Shown: positions 25,138 to 33,025, numbered from the stretch's first letter. The stretch is 64,000 nucleotides of DNA from Paractinoplanes lichenicola (GCF_016785085.1 NZ_JAENHO010000010.1:124001-188000); one strand, 5' to 3'. Notes: generated by a model not told the origin, from the sequence alone. Program-made: numbers and translations.

Positions 25138-25476
25138 GTCCCACCTCCCCGGGGGCTCGAACGTCTTGGGATAACACTAGCCGCTGCGGACCGGATTTCG
25201 ACCCGTGCAACACCCTCGTCACCGAGTCTTGATCCATTAGGCCGGTGCCCGCAAGGTCTTTGTCGGTGGGTTCCGATACCGTCCCCGGGGTTGTTTTCCG
25301 CCCGGACGGCCTCCCGGCGCGCGACGGCGTCTACCTGCTGCGCAGCGGAAAACCGAGCAAACCCTTCCCCCGTACGGGATGGGGTGCCGGCGGCCGCGCA
25401 AACCCGTCGATGGCCCTGGTGAGAACGGGAAAAAAGTCACAAGCCCGAAACGAACGTTAGGGGGTCCGGACGACCC
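25138..25476. other. 339-bp intergenic region upstream of arc
   Basis: Holds the arc ribosome binding site and a likely -10 box (TAGTGT on the minus strand, 25174-25179). Short open frames exist on both strands (for example 25245-25460, plus) but give Pro/Arg/Gly-rich translations without start signals, so none is annotated. No terminator with a U-run is seen. Confidence 0.55.
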
Positions 25477-26067
25477 CTACAGTGTCGGACGCCCCACGAG
25501 CGACGCGACGACGCGCGAGAACTCCTCGAGACGGGCGATCTGGCCCGGCCCGCCGTCGTCGAGGGTCTTGCCGAAGCGCAGCGCGTCGTGCCGGATGGTG
25601 GCGCGTGATTCACCTTCATCCATGCCGGGCGGCGGCACGGCGTCGTCGACCGAGCTGAGCAGCAGGTAGACGTCGATGCTGTCGACCCGGGCCTGGCCGT
25701 TGGACGTGCGGGTGAGCCGGCGCCGGCAGCCCACCTCGGTGACCGTAGACAGCGGCACCACCCGCAGCGACGAGGTCATCGAGCCGACCGGGCCGTCGCC
25801 TGGCGCCACGTCCTCGCCGTGCCAGAGCACCAGGCGGCTGCCGTCGCAGATGACGACCTCCTGCCAGACGCCGTTGACCTCGTTGACGAAGCGCTCGAGG
25901 GTGAAGCTGAGCACCGAGGCGCCGCGCAGCACGCCAAACAGCGCGTCCAGCGCCACCTCGGGATCACGCAGGTAGGCGCGGGCGGCCGAGTCGAGATCCT
26001 GGTAGGGCGACCAGTCCGGGAAGACCGCCGGCATCTCGTTGCTGCCGCCGAACGGCGGAGAACTCAT
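25477..26067 (-). CDS. DUF5998 family protein
   Basis: 196 aa from MSSPPFGGSNEMPAVFPDW; an in-frame GTG at 26100 would add 11 residues. The sequence matches the actinobacterial DUF5998 type (YLRDPEVALDALFGVLRGAS, SFTLERFVNEVNGVWQEVVI, VCDGSRLVLWHGEDV as I recall the family). It has a mixed alpha/beta character with no membrane segment. Function unknown. It lies in the conserved order trmI-DUF5998-arc on the minus strand, 70 bp downstream of trmI. Confidence 0.7.
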   Translation of the reverse strand: MSSPPFGGSNEMPAVFPDWSPYQDLDSAARAYLRDPEVALDALFGVLRGASVLSFTLERFVNEVNGVWQEVVICDGSRLVLWHGEDVAPGDGPVGSMTSSLRVVPLSTVTEVGCRRRLTRTSNGQARVDSIDVYLLLSSVDDAVPPPGMDEGESRATIRHDALRFGKTLDDGGPGQIARLEEFSRVVASLVGRPTL

Positions 26068-26137
26068 CGCGCCCACCCGATCCTCCCCGAGCCGTGCCAC
26101 TGCCGAAAAGGAAGCTACCCGACCGCGCCACGCCGCG

Positions 26138-27133
26138 TCACATCTCTGGCGAGGGACCCTGGTCGGCCGGTGTTTCGTCGATCTCCGCGTCGATCTCCGC
26201 GGCGGGCTCGGCGGCGGGCTCGGCGGCGAGCGCGGCCTGGGCGGCCCGCTTGAGCGCGTACGCCTCGGCGCCCTTGCTCGGCTTGCGCCGGCGCGGCGGC
26301 GCGGTGACGCCGGGCGCGAGCTTGCGCGCCGAGACCAGGAACGCCGTGTGCGCGATCATCCGGTGGTCGGGCCGCACGGCCAGGCCCTCGGCGTGCCAGT
26401 CGCGCACCAGCGACTCCCAGGCCCGCGGCTCGGTCCACCCGCCCCGCTCGCGCAGGGCCTCCACGAGCTCGGAGAGCTGCGGCGTGGTGGCCACGTACCC
26501 GATGAACACCCCGCCCGGCACGAGCGCCTTCTCGACCATGTCGAGGGCCTCCCACGGGGTCAGCATGTCGAGGACGATCCGGTCGAAACCGGTCTCCGGG
26601 TTGCCCGCCACGTCGCCCGAGTGCAGGTGCCACGCCGGGTGCGGGCCGCCGAAGAACGACTCCACATTTTTGCGCGCGATCGCGGCGAAGTCGTCCCTCA
26701 ACTCGTACGAGTGAAGCTCTCCGCTCGTGCCCACCGCCCGCAGCAGCGAGCAGGTCAGCGCGCCCGAGCCGACCCCGGCCTCGAGGACCTTGGCGCCCGG
26801 GAAGATGTCACCCATGGCGACGATCTGGGCGGCGTCCTTGGGATAGATGACCTGCGCGCCGCGCGGCATGGACAGCACGAAGTCGCTCAGCAGCGGGCGC
26901 AGCGCCAGGTAGGACGTGCTGCCGGTCGAGGTGACGACGCTGCCGTCGGGCAGGCCGATCAGGGCGTCGTGCTCGATCGCGCCGCGGTGGGTGTGGAACG
27001 ACTTGCCCGGCTCGAGCACGATCGTGTGCATCCGGCCCTTGGGGTCGGTGAGCTGGACGCGGTCACCCGCCCGGAACGGCCCGCGGTGCGCGGGCTGCGA
27101 GTCGTCGACGACGGTGGCAGGCGAAATGGTCAC
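26138..27133 (-). CDS. trmI: tRNA (adenine-58-N1)-methyltransferase TrmI
   Basis: 331 aa. An N-terminal beta domain (GPFRAGDRVQLTDPKGRMHTIVL) and a class I SAM methyltransferase fold (AKVLEAGVGSGALTCSLLRA for SAM binding; FDRIVLDMLTPWEALDMV for catalysis) make m1A58 in the T-loop of tRNAs as a tetramer. The C-terminus adds about 45 Ala/Glu-rich residues with AEPAAEPAAEIDAEIDE repeats beyond the usual 280-aa enzyme. GTG start overlaps the site-2 protease stop (TAGTG), so the genes are coupled. The neighbour order with the proteasome locus matches mycobacteria. Confidence 0.92.
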   Translation of the reverse strand: MTISPATVVDDSQPAHRGPFRAGDRVQLTDPKGRMHTIVLEPGKSFHTHRGAIEHDALIGLPDGSVVTSTGSTSYLALRPLLSDFVLSMPRGAQVIYPKDAAQIVAMGDIFPGAKVLEAGVGSGALTCSLLRAVGTSGELHSYELRDDFAAIARKNVESFFGGPHPAWHLHSGDVAGNPETGFDRIVLDMLTPWEALDMVEKALVPGGVFIGYVATTPQLSELVEALRERGGWTEPRAWESLVRDWHAEGLAVRPDHRMIAHTAFLVSARKLAPGVTAPPRRRKPSKGAEAYALKRAAQAALAAEPAAEPAAEIDAEIDETPADQGPSPEM

Positions 27134-28320
27134 TACTTCTCTTTCTGCTTCACGGGGCGTTGCGGGCGGCGGGGTTCCAGCACCTGAGCGACGTCACCCA
27201 CCCGCAGAACTCCCACCACATCCTCGCCCGAGGTGACCACGTATTGCGCGGCAGGGTGCGCCTGCAGCGCGCGGACGACCTGCTCGCCGCTGAGCCCGAG
27301 CGGGAGCGCGGGCACCGCGTCACGCGAGCGGGCCACGCTGTCGACGGCCACCCACGGGCGCCGGTCGACCGGCACGCGCTCGGCGGCGACCGGGTCGACC
27401 AGTGCGGTGAGATTACCGGCCGAGTCCGACACGGCGAGCACCACGTTGGGCCGCGGGTCCTCCGAGCGGCGGCGCTGGGCCTCGCCGAGCGGGGTGCCGG
27501 CGGGCACGGTGAGCAGCGGGCGGGCCAGCTGGTTGAGGTCGACCAGGGGGAACCGGCGGGTCATCCGGGCCAGCCGGATCGACTGGCCCGCGCCCTGCCA
27601 CAGGGTGAACACGACGAGCAGCACGAACAGCAGCCCGAGCAGGGTGATCGTGCCCAGCCGGTAGAACCAGAAGGCGGTCATGCCGGTGCCGAACGCGATC
27701 AGCCGGCCCGCCCAGCCGGCCAGCTCGGTGGCGCGGTTGCGGTCCTTGAAGATCGCCCACAGTCCGGCCCGCAGCGCCCGCCCGCCGTCGAGCGGCAGCC
27801 CCGGCAGCACGTTGAAGATCGCCACGAGGATGTTGCTGGCGGCCAGCTGGAACGCGATCTGCTCGGGCATCGTGCGGTCGGGCAGGGCCAGGAAGGCCGC
27901 CGTGGCGACGCCGCCGAGCACGAGGCTGACGGCCGGGCCGGCCAGGCTGACCAGGGCGTCGACGCGCGGGGTGGGCGCGTCGCGATCCATCTCGGTCCAG
28001 CCGCCGAGCAGCTCGAGGGTGATGCCGCGGACGCCGATCTTGAAGCGGCGGGCGGTCAGCGCGTGGCCCAGCTCGTGCAGCAGCACCGAGCCCAGCAGGC
28101 AGACCACGAAGCCGAAGCCCACCACGTACGCCAGGGGGCCGGGCAGGTCGAGCCGGTCGCGCACGTAGCCGCCGTAGACGAACGTGACCAGGGCGGCCAG
28201 CAGCACCATGGACCCGTTGACGAAGATCGGGATGCCCAGCACGTGACCCACGGGCCGCCCGGCGCGCCGTGTCTGCCGCCGCTGCCGCGCCCCGTTGCTG
28301 CTCGCCGTGCTGTCGTCCAC
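27133..28320 (-). CDS. Site-2 protease family zinc metalloprotease with CBS-like tail
   Basis: 395 aa M50B intramembrane protease. The zinc motif HELGH is in LLGSVLLHELGHALTARRF (about residue 65), and the third ligand is in NVLPGLPLDGGRALRAG, both within membrane helices. Residues 270-390 resemble paired CBS modules (NQLARPLLTVPAGTPLGEAQ, ... EDVVGVLRVGDVAQVL), as in the RIP3 group. It cleaves membrane-bound regulators or remnant signal peptides within the membrane; substrate unknown. A TAGCAT box 7 nt before the GTG suggests a leaderless transcript. Coupled to trmI by a 1-nt stop/start overlap. Confidence 0.88.
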   Translation of the reverse strand: MDDSTASSNGARQRRQTRRAGRPVGHVLGIPIFVNGSMVLLAALVTFVYGGYVRDRLDLPGPLAYVVGFGFVVCLLGSVLLHELGHALTARRFKIGVRGITLELLGGWTEMDRDAPTPRVDALVSLAGPAVSLVLGGVATAAFLALPDRTMPEQIAFQLAASNILVAIFNVLPGLPLDGGRALRAGLWAIFKDRNRATELAGWAGRLIAFGTGMTAFWFYRLGTITLLGLLFVLLVVFTLWQGAGQSIRLARMTRRFPLVDLNQLARPLLTVPAGTPLGEAQRRRSEDPRPNVVLAVSDSAGNLTALVDPVAAERVPVDRRPWVAVDSVARSRDAVPALPLGLSGEQVVRALQAHPAAQYVVTSGEDVVGVLRVGDVAQVLEPRRPQRPVKQKEK

Positions 28321-28395
28321 GGCGTCGATGCTACGGAAGCGACCTGAGAGCCCCTCTCAGCGTTTTTGTCATACCTCTGCCCTAGCCTTCTTGCC

Positions 28396-29643
28396 ATGAC
28401 GGTCTCCCCCGCCTCGCCCGCCGAGGTCCAGGCGCCGCACGCCGGCCCCTCGTTGTCACCGTCGCGCGCGGCCGACTTCAAGACGTGCCCGCTGCTGTTC
28501 CGCTTCCGCACGATCGACCGCCTGCCCGAGCAGCCCACCGCCGACCAGGTGCGGGGCACACTGGTGCACGCCGTGCTCGAGTCGCTGTTCGACCTGCCCG
28601 CCGCCGAGCGCACGCCGGAGGCCGCGGCCGCGCTGGTCGCCCCCTCGTGGCAACGGCTGCTGGAGCAGGAGCCCGAGCTGTCCGAGATCTTCGCGGCGGC
28701 CACGAGTTCTGAAATCCCCGGTCAGACCGTTCTAGATGGGTCGGCGCCCGTTCTTGATCCGGTGGCCGCCTCGGCGGGGGTCGCCCTGCCGGCCGATGCC
28801 GGATTCGCACCGGTCCGCGCCGCCGATCCCGTCGGTGCCGCCGCCTCGGCTGGGCTCGCCGATCCCGCCGCTGTCGCCGCCTCGGCTGGGTCCGCCGATC
28901 CCGCCGCTGTCGCCGCTTCGGCTGGGTCCGCCGATCCCGCCGCTGTCGCCGCTTCGGCTGGGCTCGCCGATCCCGCCGCTGTCGCCGCTTCGGCTGGGCT
29001 CGCCGATCCCGCCGCTGTCGCCGCCGAGGCCGACGCGACCGGTGGCCTCTCCCCCGGCGCCGACGAGCCCGCCCGGCTGGCCGCCTTCCTGGCCGGCGCC
29101 CAGGCCCTGCTCCCCGGCTATTTCGCGGTGGAGGATCCGCGGCGGCTTGAGCCCGCCGAGCGCGAGACCCTGGTCTCCACCCTGGTCGACGACGAGCTGC
29201 TGATCCGCGGCTACATCGACCGCCTCGACGTGGCCCCCAGCGGCGACCTGCGCGTGGTCGACTACAAGACCGGCGGCGCCCCCCGCGAGGCCTTCGAGGG
29301 CCGGGCCTTGTTCCAGCTGAAGTTCTACGCGCTGGTGCTGTGGCGCACCCGCGGCGTCGTCCCCCGGGTCCTGCGCCTGCTCTATCTGAAGGACGCCGAG
29401 GTCTGCGACTACAGCCCCGACGCCGACGAGCTGGAGCGTTTCGAGCGCACCCTGGTCGCCCTGTCCGAGGCGATCGAGCGGGCCAAGCGCGAGCAGAATT
29501 TCCTGCCCAAGCCGAGCCGGCTGTGCGGCTGGTGCAGCCACCAGGCCCTGTGCCCGGCCAAGGGCGGCACCCCGCCGCCCTACCCGTCCGCCCCCGGCGT
29601 GCCCCTGCAAGTCGGCCCGGCCGACGACGACCGCCTGGCCTGA
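28396..29643 (+). CDS. RecB-family PD-(D/E)XK nuclease with internal 12-residue repeats
   Basis: 415 aa. The nuclease core is split: residues 1-110 (LSPSRAADFKTCPLLFRFRT...TLVHAVLESLFDLP) and 225-415 (GYIDRLDVAPSGDLRVVDYK, with the catalytic Asp and DYK). Cys in FKTCP plus LCGWCSHQALC form a probable 4Fe-4S cluster as in AddB/Cas4. Between the halves lie about 100 extra residues, of which 151-210 are five copies of SAGLADPAAVAA-like repeats. The family normally has a short linker there. Leaderless promoter TAGCCT 7 nt before the ATG. Divergent from the site-2 protease, as in the mycobacterial Rv2119 locus. Confidence 0.85.
   Translation: MTVSPASPAEVQAPHAGPSLSPSRAADFKTCPLLFRFRTIDRLPEQPTADQVRGTLVHAVLESLFDLPAAERTPEAAAALVAPSWQRLLEQEPELSEIFAAATSSEIPGQTVLDGSAPVLDPVAASAGVALPADAGFAPVRAADPVGAAASAGLADPAAVAASAGSADPAAVAASAGSADPAAVAASAGLADPAAVAASAGLADPAAVAAEADATGGLSPGADEPARLAAFLAGAQALLPGYFAVEDPRRLEPAERETLVSTLVDDELLIRGYIDRLDVAPSGDLRVVDYKTGGAPREAFEGRALFQLKFYALVLWRTRGVVPRVLRLLYLKDAEVCDYSPDADELERFERTLVALSEAIERAKREQNFLPKPSRLCGWCSHQALCPAKGGTPPPYPSAPGVPLQVGPADDDRLA
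28846..29025 (+). repeat. In-frame minisatellite: five 36-bp tandem units inside the nuclease gene
   Basis: Units at 28846, 28882, 28918, 28954 and 28990, each 36 bp and nearly identical (TCGGCTGGG[CT]TCGCCGATC start). A degenerate partial unit precedes them at about 28820. Because the unit is a multiple of three, copy-number change keeps the reading frame. Each unit encodes 12 residues with S or L varying at one position. Confidence 0.93.
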
Positions 29644-29648
29644 CCCCC

Positions 29649-29654
29649 TAGGGT
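29649..29654 (+). promoter_or_regulatory. -10 box TAGGGT ahead of leader ORF
   Basis: TAGGGT lies 6 nt before the ATG at 29661 and 5 nt after the nuclease stop codon. The spacing matches other leaderless promoters in this window. Confidence 0.5.
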
Positions 29655-29660
29655 GTCGCC

Positions 29661-29702
29661 ATGCACTCGCCCCGCCCGCTCGCCACCCGGGGGCCGCGTT
29701 GA
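29661..29702 (+). CDS. 13-codon leader ORF overlapping the response regulator start
   Basis: ATG-started peptide MHSPRPLATRGPR whose TGA stop overlaps the TTG start of the response regulator as TTGA (29699-29702). With the -10 box placed 6 nt upstream, the message would begin at this ATG, so ribosomes would enter here and reinitiate at the regulator. Conservation is untested; it could be chance. Confidence 0.4.
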   Translation: MHSPRPLATRGPR

Positions 29703-30382
29703 CGGCGCAACGGCCCCTGCGCGTGCTCCTCGCCGACGCCGCGCCGATGCAGCGGTCCGGGTTGCGGGCGATCCTGACCGCGGCCGGCGGGCCGGTCGAG
29801 ATCGTGGCCGCGGGTGAGACCGGCGACGGCGGCGAGGCGGTCGATCTGGCCCGCCGGCTGCTGCCCGACGTGCTGATCGCCGACTTCGACCTGCCCCGCG
29901 TCGACGGCCTGGGCGTGGCCCGCGCCGTGGCGCAGTCCGGCCTGCCCGTCCGGGTGCTGCTGCTCACCGAGCACGGCACCGACGAGGACGTGCTGGCCGC
30001 GATCACCGCCGGCGCCGCGGGCTTCCTGCTCAAGAACGCCCCGGCCGAGGAGCTGGTGGCCGCCGTGCGGGCCGTGGCGGCGGGCGGCGCGGTCATCGCT
30101 CCCCCGGTGCTGGCCCACATCCTCGTACGGGTCGCTGAGGCCCTGCCCGCCCCCGAGACGACCGCCGCCGGCAAGCTCGACACTCTCACCGAGCGCGAAC
30201 GCGAGGTGCTGATCCACGTCGCGCGCGGGCACTCCAACGCCGAGATCGCCGCCGCGCTCCAGGTGAGCGAGACGACGATCAAGACTCATGTCGGCCACGT
30301 GCTGACCAAACTGCGCCTGCGCGACCGCACCCAGGCGGTGGTCCTGGCCTACGAGACGGGCCTGGTCAAACCCGGCGCCTGA
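29699..30382 (+). CDS. NarL/LuxR-family response regulator
   Basis: 227 aa. Receiver domain residues 1-125: phosphoacceptor Asp in DVLIADFDLPRVDG, Thr/Ser switch in LLLTEH, Lys in GFLLKNAP. In the N-terminal acidic pocket one Asp is replaced (VLLADAAP instead of ADD), which may weaken Mg2+ binding. The LuxR HTH is at about 160-220 (LTEREREVLIHVARGHSNAE). Start is a TTG, the only one that keeps beta-1. No histidine kinase is adjacent, so it is an orphan here. It probably depends on coupling with the 13-codon leader. Confidence 0.87.
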   Translation: MTAQRPLRVLLADAAPMQRSGLRAILTAAGGPVEIVAAGETGDGGEAVDLARRLLPDVLIADFDLPRVDGLGVARAVAQSGLPVRVLLLTEHGTDEDVLAAITAGAAGFLLKNAPAEELVAAVRAVAAGGAVIAPPVLAHILVRVAEALPAPETTAAGKLDTLTEREREVLIHVARGHSNAEIAAALQVSETTIKTHVGHVLTKLRLRDRTQAVVLAYETGLVKPGA

Positions 30383-30421
30383 CCAAGATCGGCAACCGCC
30401 CTTGATCAAGGATCTTGCCGA
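30383..30421. repeat. Small inverted repeats CTTGATCAAG / GATCTTG after response regulator
   Basis: Immediately after the stop codon are CAAGATCGGCAA, the palindrome CTTGATCAAG (30401-30410) and GATCTTGCCG. They could fold into a weak terminator hairpin. A related CAAGTTGATCTTG motif appears at 63703. The rest of the gap to 30538 is C-rich with no gene seen. Confidence 0.4.
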
Positions 30422-30538
30422 GCCGCCGCCCCCACCCCCACCCCAGCCTTGGGAGGGAGGGCCAGGTTAGCGCGCCGTCAAGCCCGCTGCCGCAGTTGTC
30501 CCCAGGCCGGTCCCGCCGATCCGGAGTCGTCCACAGGC

Positions 30539-30682
30539 TCAGTTCTCGCGGCGCGGGTTGGGTGTCGGGCCCCGGCTCACCGGCCACTCCGGCGGGGTGA
30601 AGCGTCCGGCTCGCTTGCGGCGGCCCCCAGTGAGGCGGCGGCGGGCGGAGTTCTCGATCTCGAAGCGGTTGTCGGGCAGCAT
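30539..30682 (-). CDS. 47-aa basic peptide, third gene of the RHH-DUF4097 operon
   Basis: Not recognised. MLPDNRFEIENSARRRLTGG then RRKRAGRFTPPEW: an acidic start, a strongly basic middle (RRRLTGGRRKR) and a Pro-rich end. Its ATG overlaps the DUF4097 stop (ATGA), so it is translationally coupled and probably real. It may bind nucleic acid or an acidic partner; no function is assigned. Confidence 0.55.
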   Translation of the reverse strand: MLPDNRFEIENSARRRLTGGRRKRAGRFTPPEWPVSRGPTPNPRREN

Positions 30683-31488
30683 CAGAGGGCCTTCCCTTCG
30701 GTGGTGGCGCGGTGGATGTGGATGTCGCCGCTGGCCGTGCGGACCCGCAGCTCGATCGTGCTGCCGGTGGCCGGGGTCTCGCTCTGCGGCGCGAGGTCGC
30801 TGGTGGTGCGGCCGGAGGCGGTGTTGAGGTCGAGCCACACCCCGGCGCCGGCCGCGATGCCGGCCTGCACATCGCCCGAGGCCGTACGGATCTCGCTCTG
30901 GCCGGCGCTGAGGCGGCCGACGATGACGTCGCCCGACGCCGTGGACGCCCGGAGCGCTCCCGCGGCCGTTCCGACGAACACATCGCCGCTCGCCGACTTC
31001 ACTTTGGCGTCACCGGTGACGTCATTGAGCCGCACGTCGCCGGAGGCGGTGTCCAGCTTCACCAGGCCGCCGGCCCGGCCGACGCTGAGGTCGCCGCTCG
31101 CGGAGTCCAGCGAGACGTTGCCGGTGGCCTCGGCCAGCTCCACGTCGGCCGAGGCGACGTCGAGCTTGACGTCCGACCAGACGCCTGCGGCCTGGATGTC
31201 GGCCGAGGCGCTCTTGCCGTTGAGGGCGCTTCCGATCGGCACCCGGGCCGTGATGGCGAGCTTGGCCGAGCGGCGCCAGATCTTCGCGTCGTGCGGGACC
31301 TCGATGAGCAGCGTGTCGCCGTCGAGGACGACGCGGGTCTTGTCGGCGGCCTCGGCCGAGCTGTCCCGGTCGTCCATCGGCTCGACCGTGACCTGCACGG
31401 TGTCGCGCTCCTCGGCGTGCAGGGCCACGACGCCGGAGTTGGCGCGCAGGGTGACCGTGACCGGGGTGGGGTGCTCGAACTCGAACAT
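30682..31488 (-). CDS. DUF4097 (toastrack) beta-strand repeat protein
   Basis: 268 aa. Residues 40-265 are successive beta-strand repeats with the recurrent motif TASGDV/SASGDV (SASADIQAAG, SASGDLSVGRAG, TASGDVRLNDVT, SASGDVFVGTAAG, TASGDVIVGR, TASGDVQAG), forming the beta-helix-like toastrack fold. There is no signal peptide or membrane helix, so it acts in the cytoplasm. Start chosen at MFEFEHPTPVTVTL with AGGAGA 7 nt before it. It lies between an RHH regulator (85 bp upstream) and a coupled 47-aa basic peptide. Toastrack proteins often work with regulators of envelope stress; the exact role is unknown. Confidence 0.85.
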   Translation of the reverse strand: MFEFEHPTPVTVTLRANSGVVALHAEERDTVQVTVEPMDDRDSSAEAADKTRVVLDGDTLLIEVPHDAKIWRRSAKLAITARVPIGSALNGKSASADIQAAGVWSDVKLDVASADVELAEATGNVSLDSASGDLSVGRAGGLVKLDTASGDVRLNDVTGDAKVKSASGDVFVGTAAGALRASTASGDVIVGRLSAGQSEIRTASGDVQAGIAAGAGVWLDLNTASGRTTSDLAPQSETPATGSTIELRVRTASGDIHIHRATTEGKAL

Positions 31489-31573
31489 GAGGGGTCTCCT
31501 AACGGTGAAGAGGGCATGCGGAAACGCTCGACCCTCACCCAGGGGAAGAGTCAAGAGGCGGAACGGAGGGAGA

Positions 31574-32065
31574 TCAGGCCTGGAAGAAGCCGGTCACTCG
31601 CTTGGGGTTGCGACCGCCCGGATAAGGGGCGGGTGGCGGCACGTTGACAGCCATGGTCACCGCGCGCACCAGCCACGCGTTGACGGAGATGCCCTCGGCC
31701 GCGGCCGTCTGCTCGACGTGGGTCTTGAGCGACTCGGGCATCCGCAGGGTGAGCCGGCTCAGGTCGCCGCTGTCGGGCGGCACCGGCGGGGCGGGCGGGG
31801 CCGGGGGCGCCGGGGGCTCCGGCGCGTGGTGGGTGACCACCAGGTCGGCGTCCCGGCCGCGCAGCCGCACCTCGACGCTCGACTCGGGCAGCCGCGTGGT
31901 GATCTCGGCGGCGGCGTCGGAGAGCGCCTCCAGCAGCGCCAGCCGGGCCGACGACTCGAGTGAGTGCCCGAGCAGCTCGGCCGCCCGGATCGTCTCCGGC
32001 CCGGCCGGCGCCGCGGCGGCCGTGAGGTCGGCGCGGAGGGTCTCGAGGTACGGCGTCAAATCCAT
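31574..32065 (-). CDS. Ribbon-helix-helix (HicB/Arc-like) regulator
   Basis: 163 aa. Residues 1-90 are an Ala-rich helical domain with beta segment (SSVEVRLRGRDADLVVTHHA). A PAPPAPPAPPVPP linker covers about 83-97. The C-terminal RHH DNA-binding unit is LSRLTLRMPESLKTHVEQTA and AEGISVNAWLVRAVTMAV. A basic tail with PYPGGRNPKRVTGFF ends the protein. Probably autoregulates its operon through the two TGACGTCA sites 11-30 bp ahead of its ATG. Although the domain resembles HicB antitoxins, no HicA is adjacent. Confidence 0.82.
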   Translation of the reverse strand: MDLTPYLETLRADLTAAAAPAGPETIRAAELLGHSLESSARLALLEALSDAAAEITTRLPESSVEVRLRGRDADLVVTHHAPEPPAPPAPPAPPVPPDSGDLSRLTLRMPESLKTHVEQTAAAEGISVNAWLVRAVTMAVNVPPPAPYPGGRNPKRVTGFFQA

Positions 32066-32075
32066 GACTCCACTA

Positions 32076-32095
32076 TGACGTCACTGATGACGTCA
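32076..32095. promoter_or_regulatory. Two TGACGTCA palindromes, 12-bp spacing (RHH operator candidate)
   Basis: Perfect 8-bp palindromes at 32076-32083 and 32088-32095, centre to centre 12 bp, directly upstream of the RHH gene. Degenerate half-sites (GTCA, GCGTCA) continue to about 32108. RHH dimers bind such repeated short palindromes cooperatively. Confidence 0.6.
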
Positions 32096-32114
32096 GTCAA
32101 GCGTCACGGTGACA

Positions 32115-32134
32115 TCTCAGGGTCGACCCTGAGA
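32115..32134. promoter_or_regulatory. 20-bp perfect palindrome upstream of ABC transporter operon
   Basis: TCTCAGGGTCGACCCTGAGA reads the same on both strands. It lies between the divergent RHH operon and the MacB-type ABC genes, 20 bp from the TGACGTCA pair, and is the likely operator of the ABC operon or a shared site. The gene for its regulator is not identified. Confidence 0.6.
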
Positions 32135-32272
32135 GTCCCCTGGGTGTTCCCCGTATCGAAATCTCCGCGTCCCTCTACGCCCGTGGTCGGACGCCGGAGC
32201 CCTCGGGCGACGAAACACTGAGTCGCACGGACCGGCCGACGGGGGCGGTCCGCATGACTCCAGGGGGCTGGA

Positions 32273-33025
32273 ATGATCGGGACGAGGGCGGCCGAGCCGG
32301 TCGCGGCGCGCGCCGATGATGTGTGGAAGGTGTACGGCTCCGAGGAGGCGCGCGTGGTCGCCCTGCGCGGGGTGAGCGCGAGCTTCGCGCGCGGCAAGTT
32401 CACGGCCATCATGGGGCCGTCGGGCAGCGGCAAGTCGACGCTCATGCACTGCCTCGCGGGTCTCGACACGGTCACCCGCGGCTCGGTGCACATCGGCGGC
32501 ACCGAGGTCACCGGCCTGAGCGACAAGGCGCTGACCCGGCTCCGGCGCGACCGCGTGGGCTTCATCTTCCAGCAGTTCAACCTGCTGCCGACGCTGACCG
32601 CGGCCGAGAACATCCGGCTCCCGCTCGACATCGCGGGCCGCAAGCCCGACCCGCAGTGGTGGGACACCGTGATCGGCACCGTGGGTCTCGGCGACCGGCT
32701 CGGCCACCGGCCCAACCAGCTCTCCGGCGGTCAGCAGCAGCGGGTGGCGTGCGCGCGGGCGCTGATGAGCCGGCCCGACGTCATCTTCGCCGACGAGCCG
32801 ACCGGCAACCTCGACTCCAAGGCGGGCGCCGAGATCCTGTCGTTCCTGCGCAGCAGCGTGATGGAGCACGGCCAGACGATCGTCATGGTCACCCACGACC
32901 CGGTCGCGGCGAGCTACACCGACCGCGTCGTGTTCCTGGCCGACGGCGCGATCGTCTCGGAGCTCGAGAACCCGACGCCGGAGACGGTGCTCGAGGCGAT
33001 GAAGGCCGGGGAGGTGCTGGTCTGA
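32273..33025 (+). CDS. ABC transporter ATP-binding protein (MacB/LolD type)
   Basis: 250 aa. Walker A GPSGSGKST (about residues 45-53), Q-loop FIFQQFNLLPTLT, signature LSGGQQQRVACARAL, Walker B VIFADEPTGNLDS and H-loop MVTHDP are intact. The AENIRLPLDIAG region is typical for the MacB/LolD/FtsE-like group, which drives mechanotransmission rather than simple transport. Start ATG with AGGGGG upstream. Its TGA stop overlaps the permease ATG (TGATG), so subunits are coupled. Confidence 0.93.
   Translation: MIGTRAAEPVAARADDVWKVYGSEEARVVALRGVSASFARGKFTAIMGPSGSGKSTLMHCLAGLDTVTRGSVHIGGTEVTGLSDKALTRLRRDRVGFIFQQFNLLPTLTAAENIRLPLDIAGRKPDPQWWDTVIGTVGLGDRLGHRPNQLSGGQQQRVACARALMSRPDVIFADEPTGNLDSKAGAEILSFLRSSVMEHGQTIVMVTHDPVAASYTDRVVFLADGAIVSELENPTPETVLEAMKAGEVLV

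Noticed and set aside
25245..25460. 71-aa plus-strand ORF upstream of arc
   Set aside because: Composition is Gly/Pro/Arg-rich, no ribosome binding site or family resemblance, and an equally long ORF exists antisense.
28846..29025. Possible CRISPR-like 36-bp repeats
   Set aside because: Units are contiguous without spacers and are translated in frame inside a nuclease gene.
31574..32065. HicAB toxin-antitoxin system
   Set aside because: The RHH protein resembles HicB C-termini, but no HicA-like toxin (small dsRBD protein) lies next to it; the neighbour is a DUF4097 protein.
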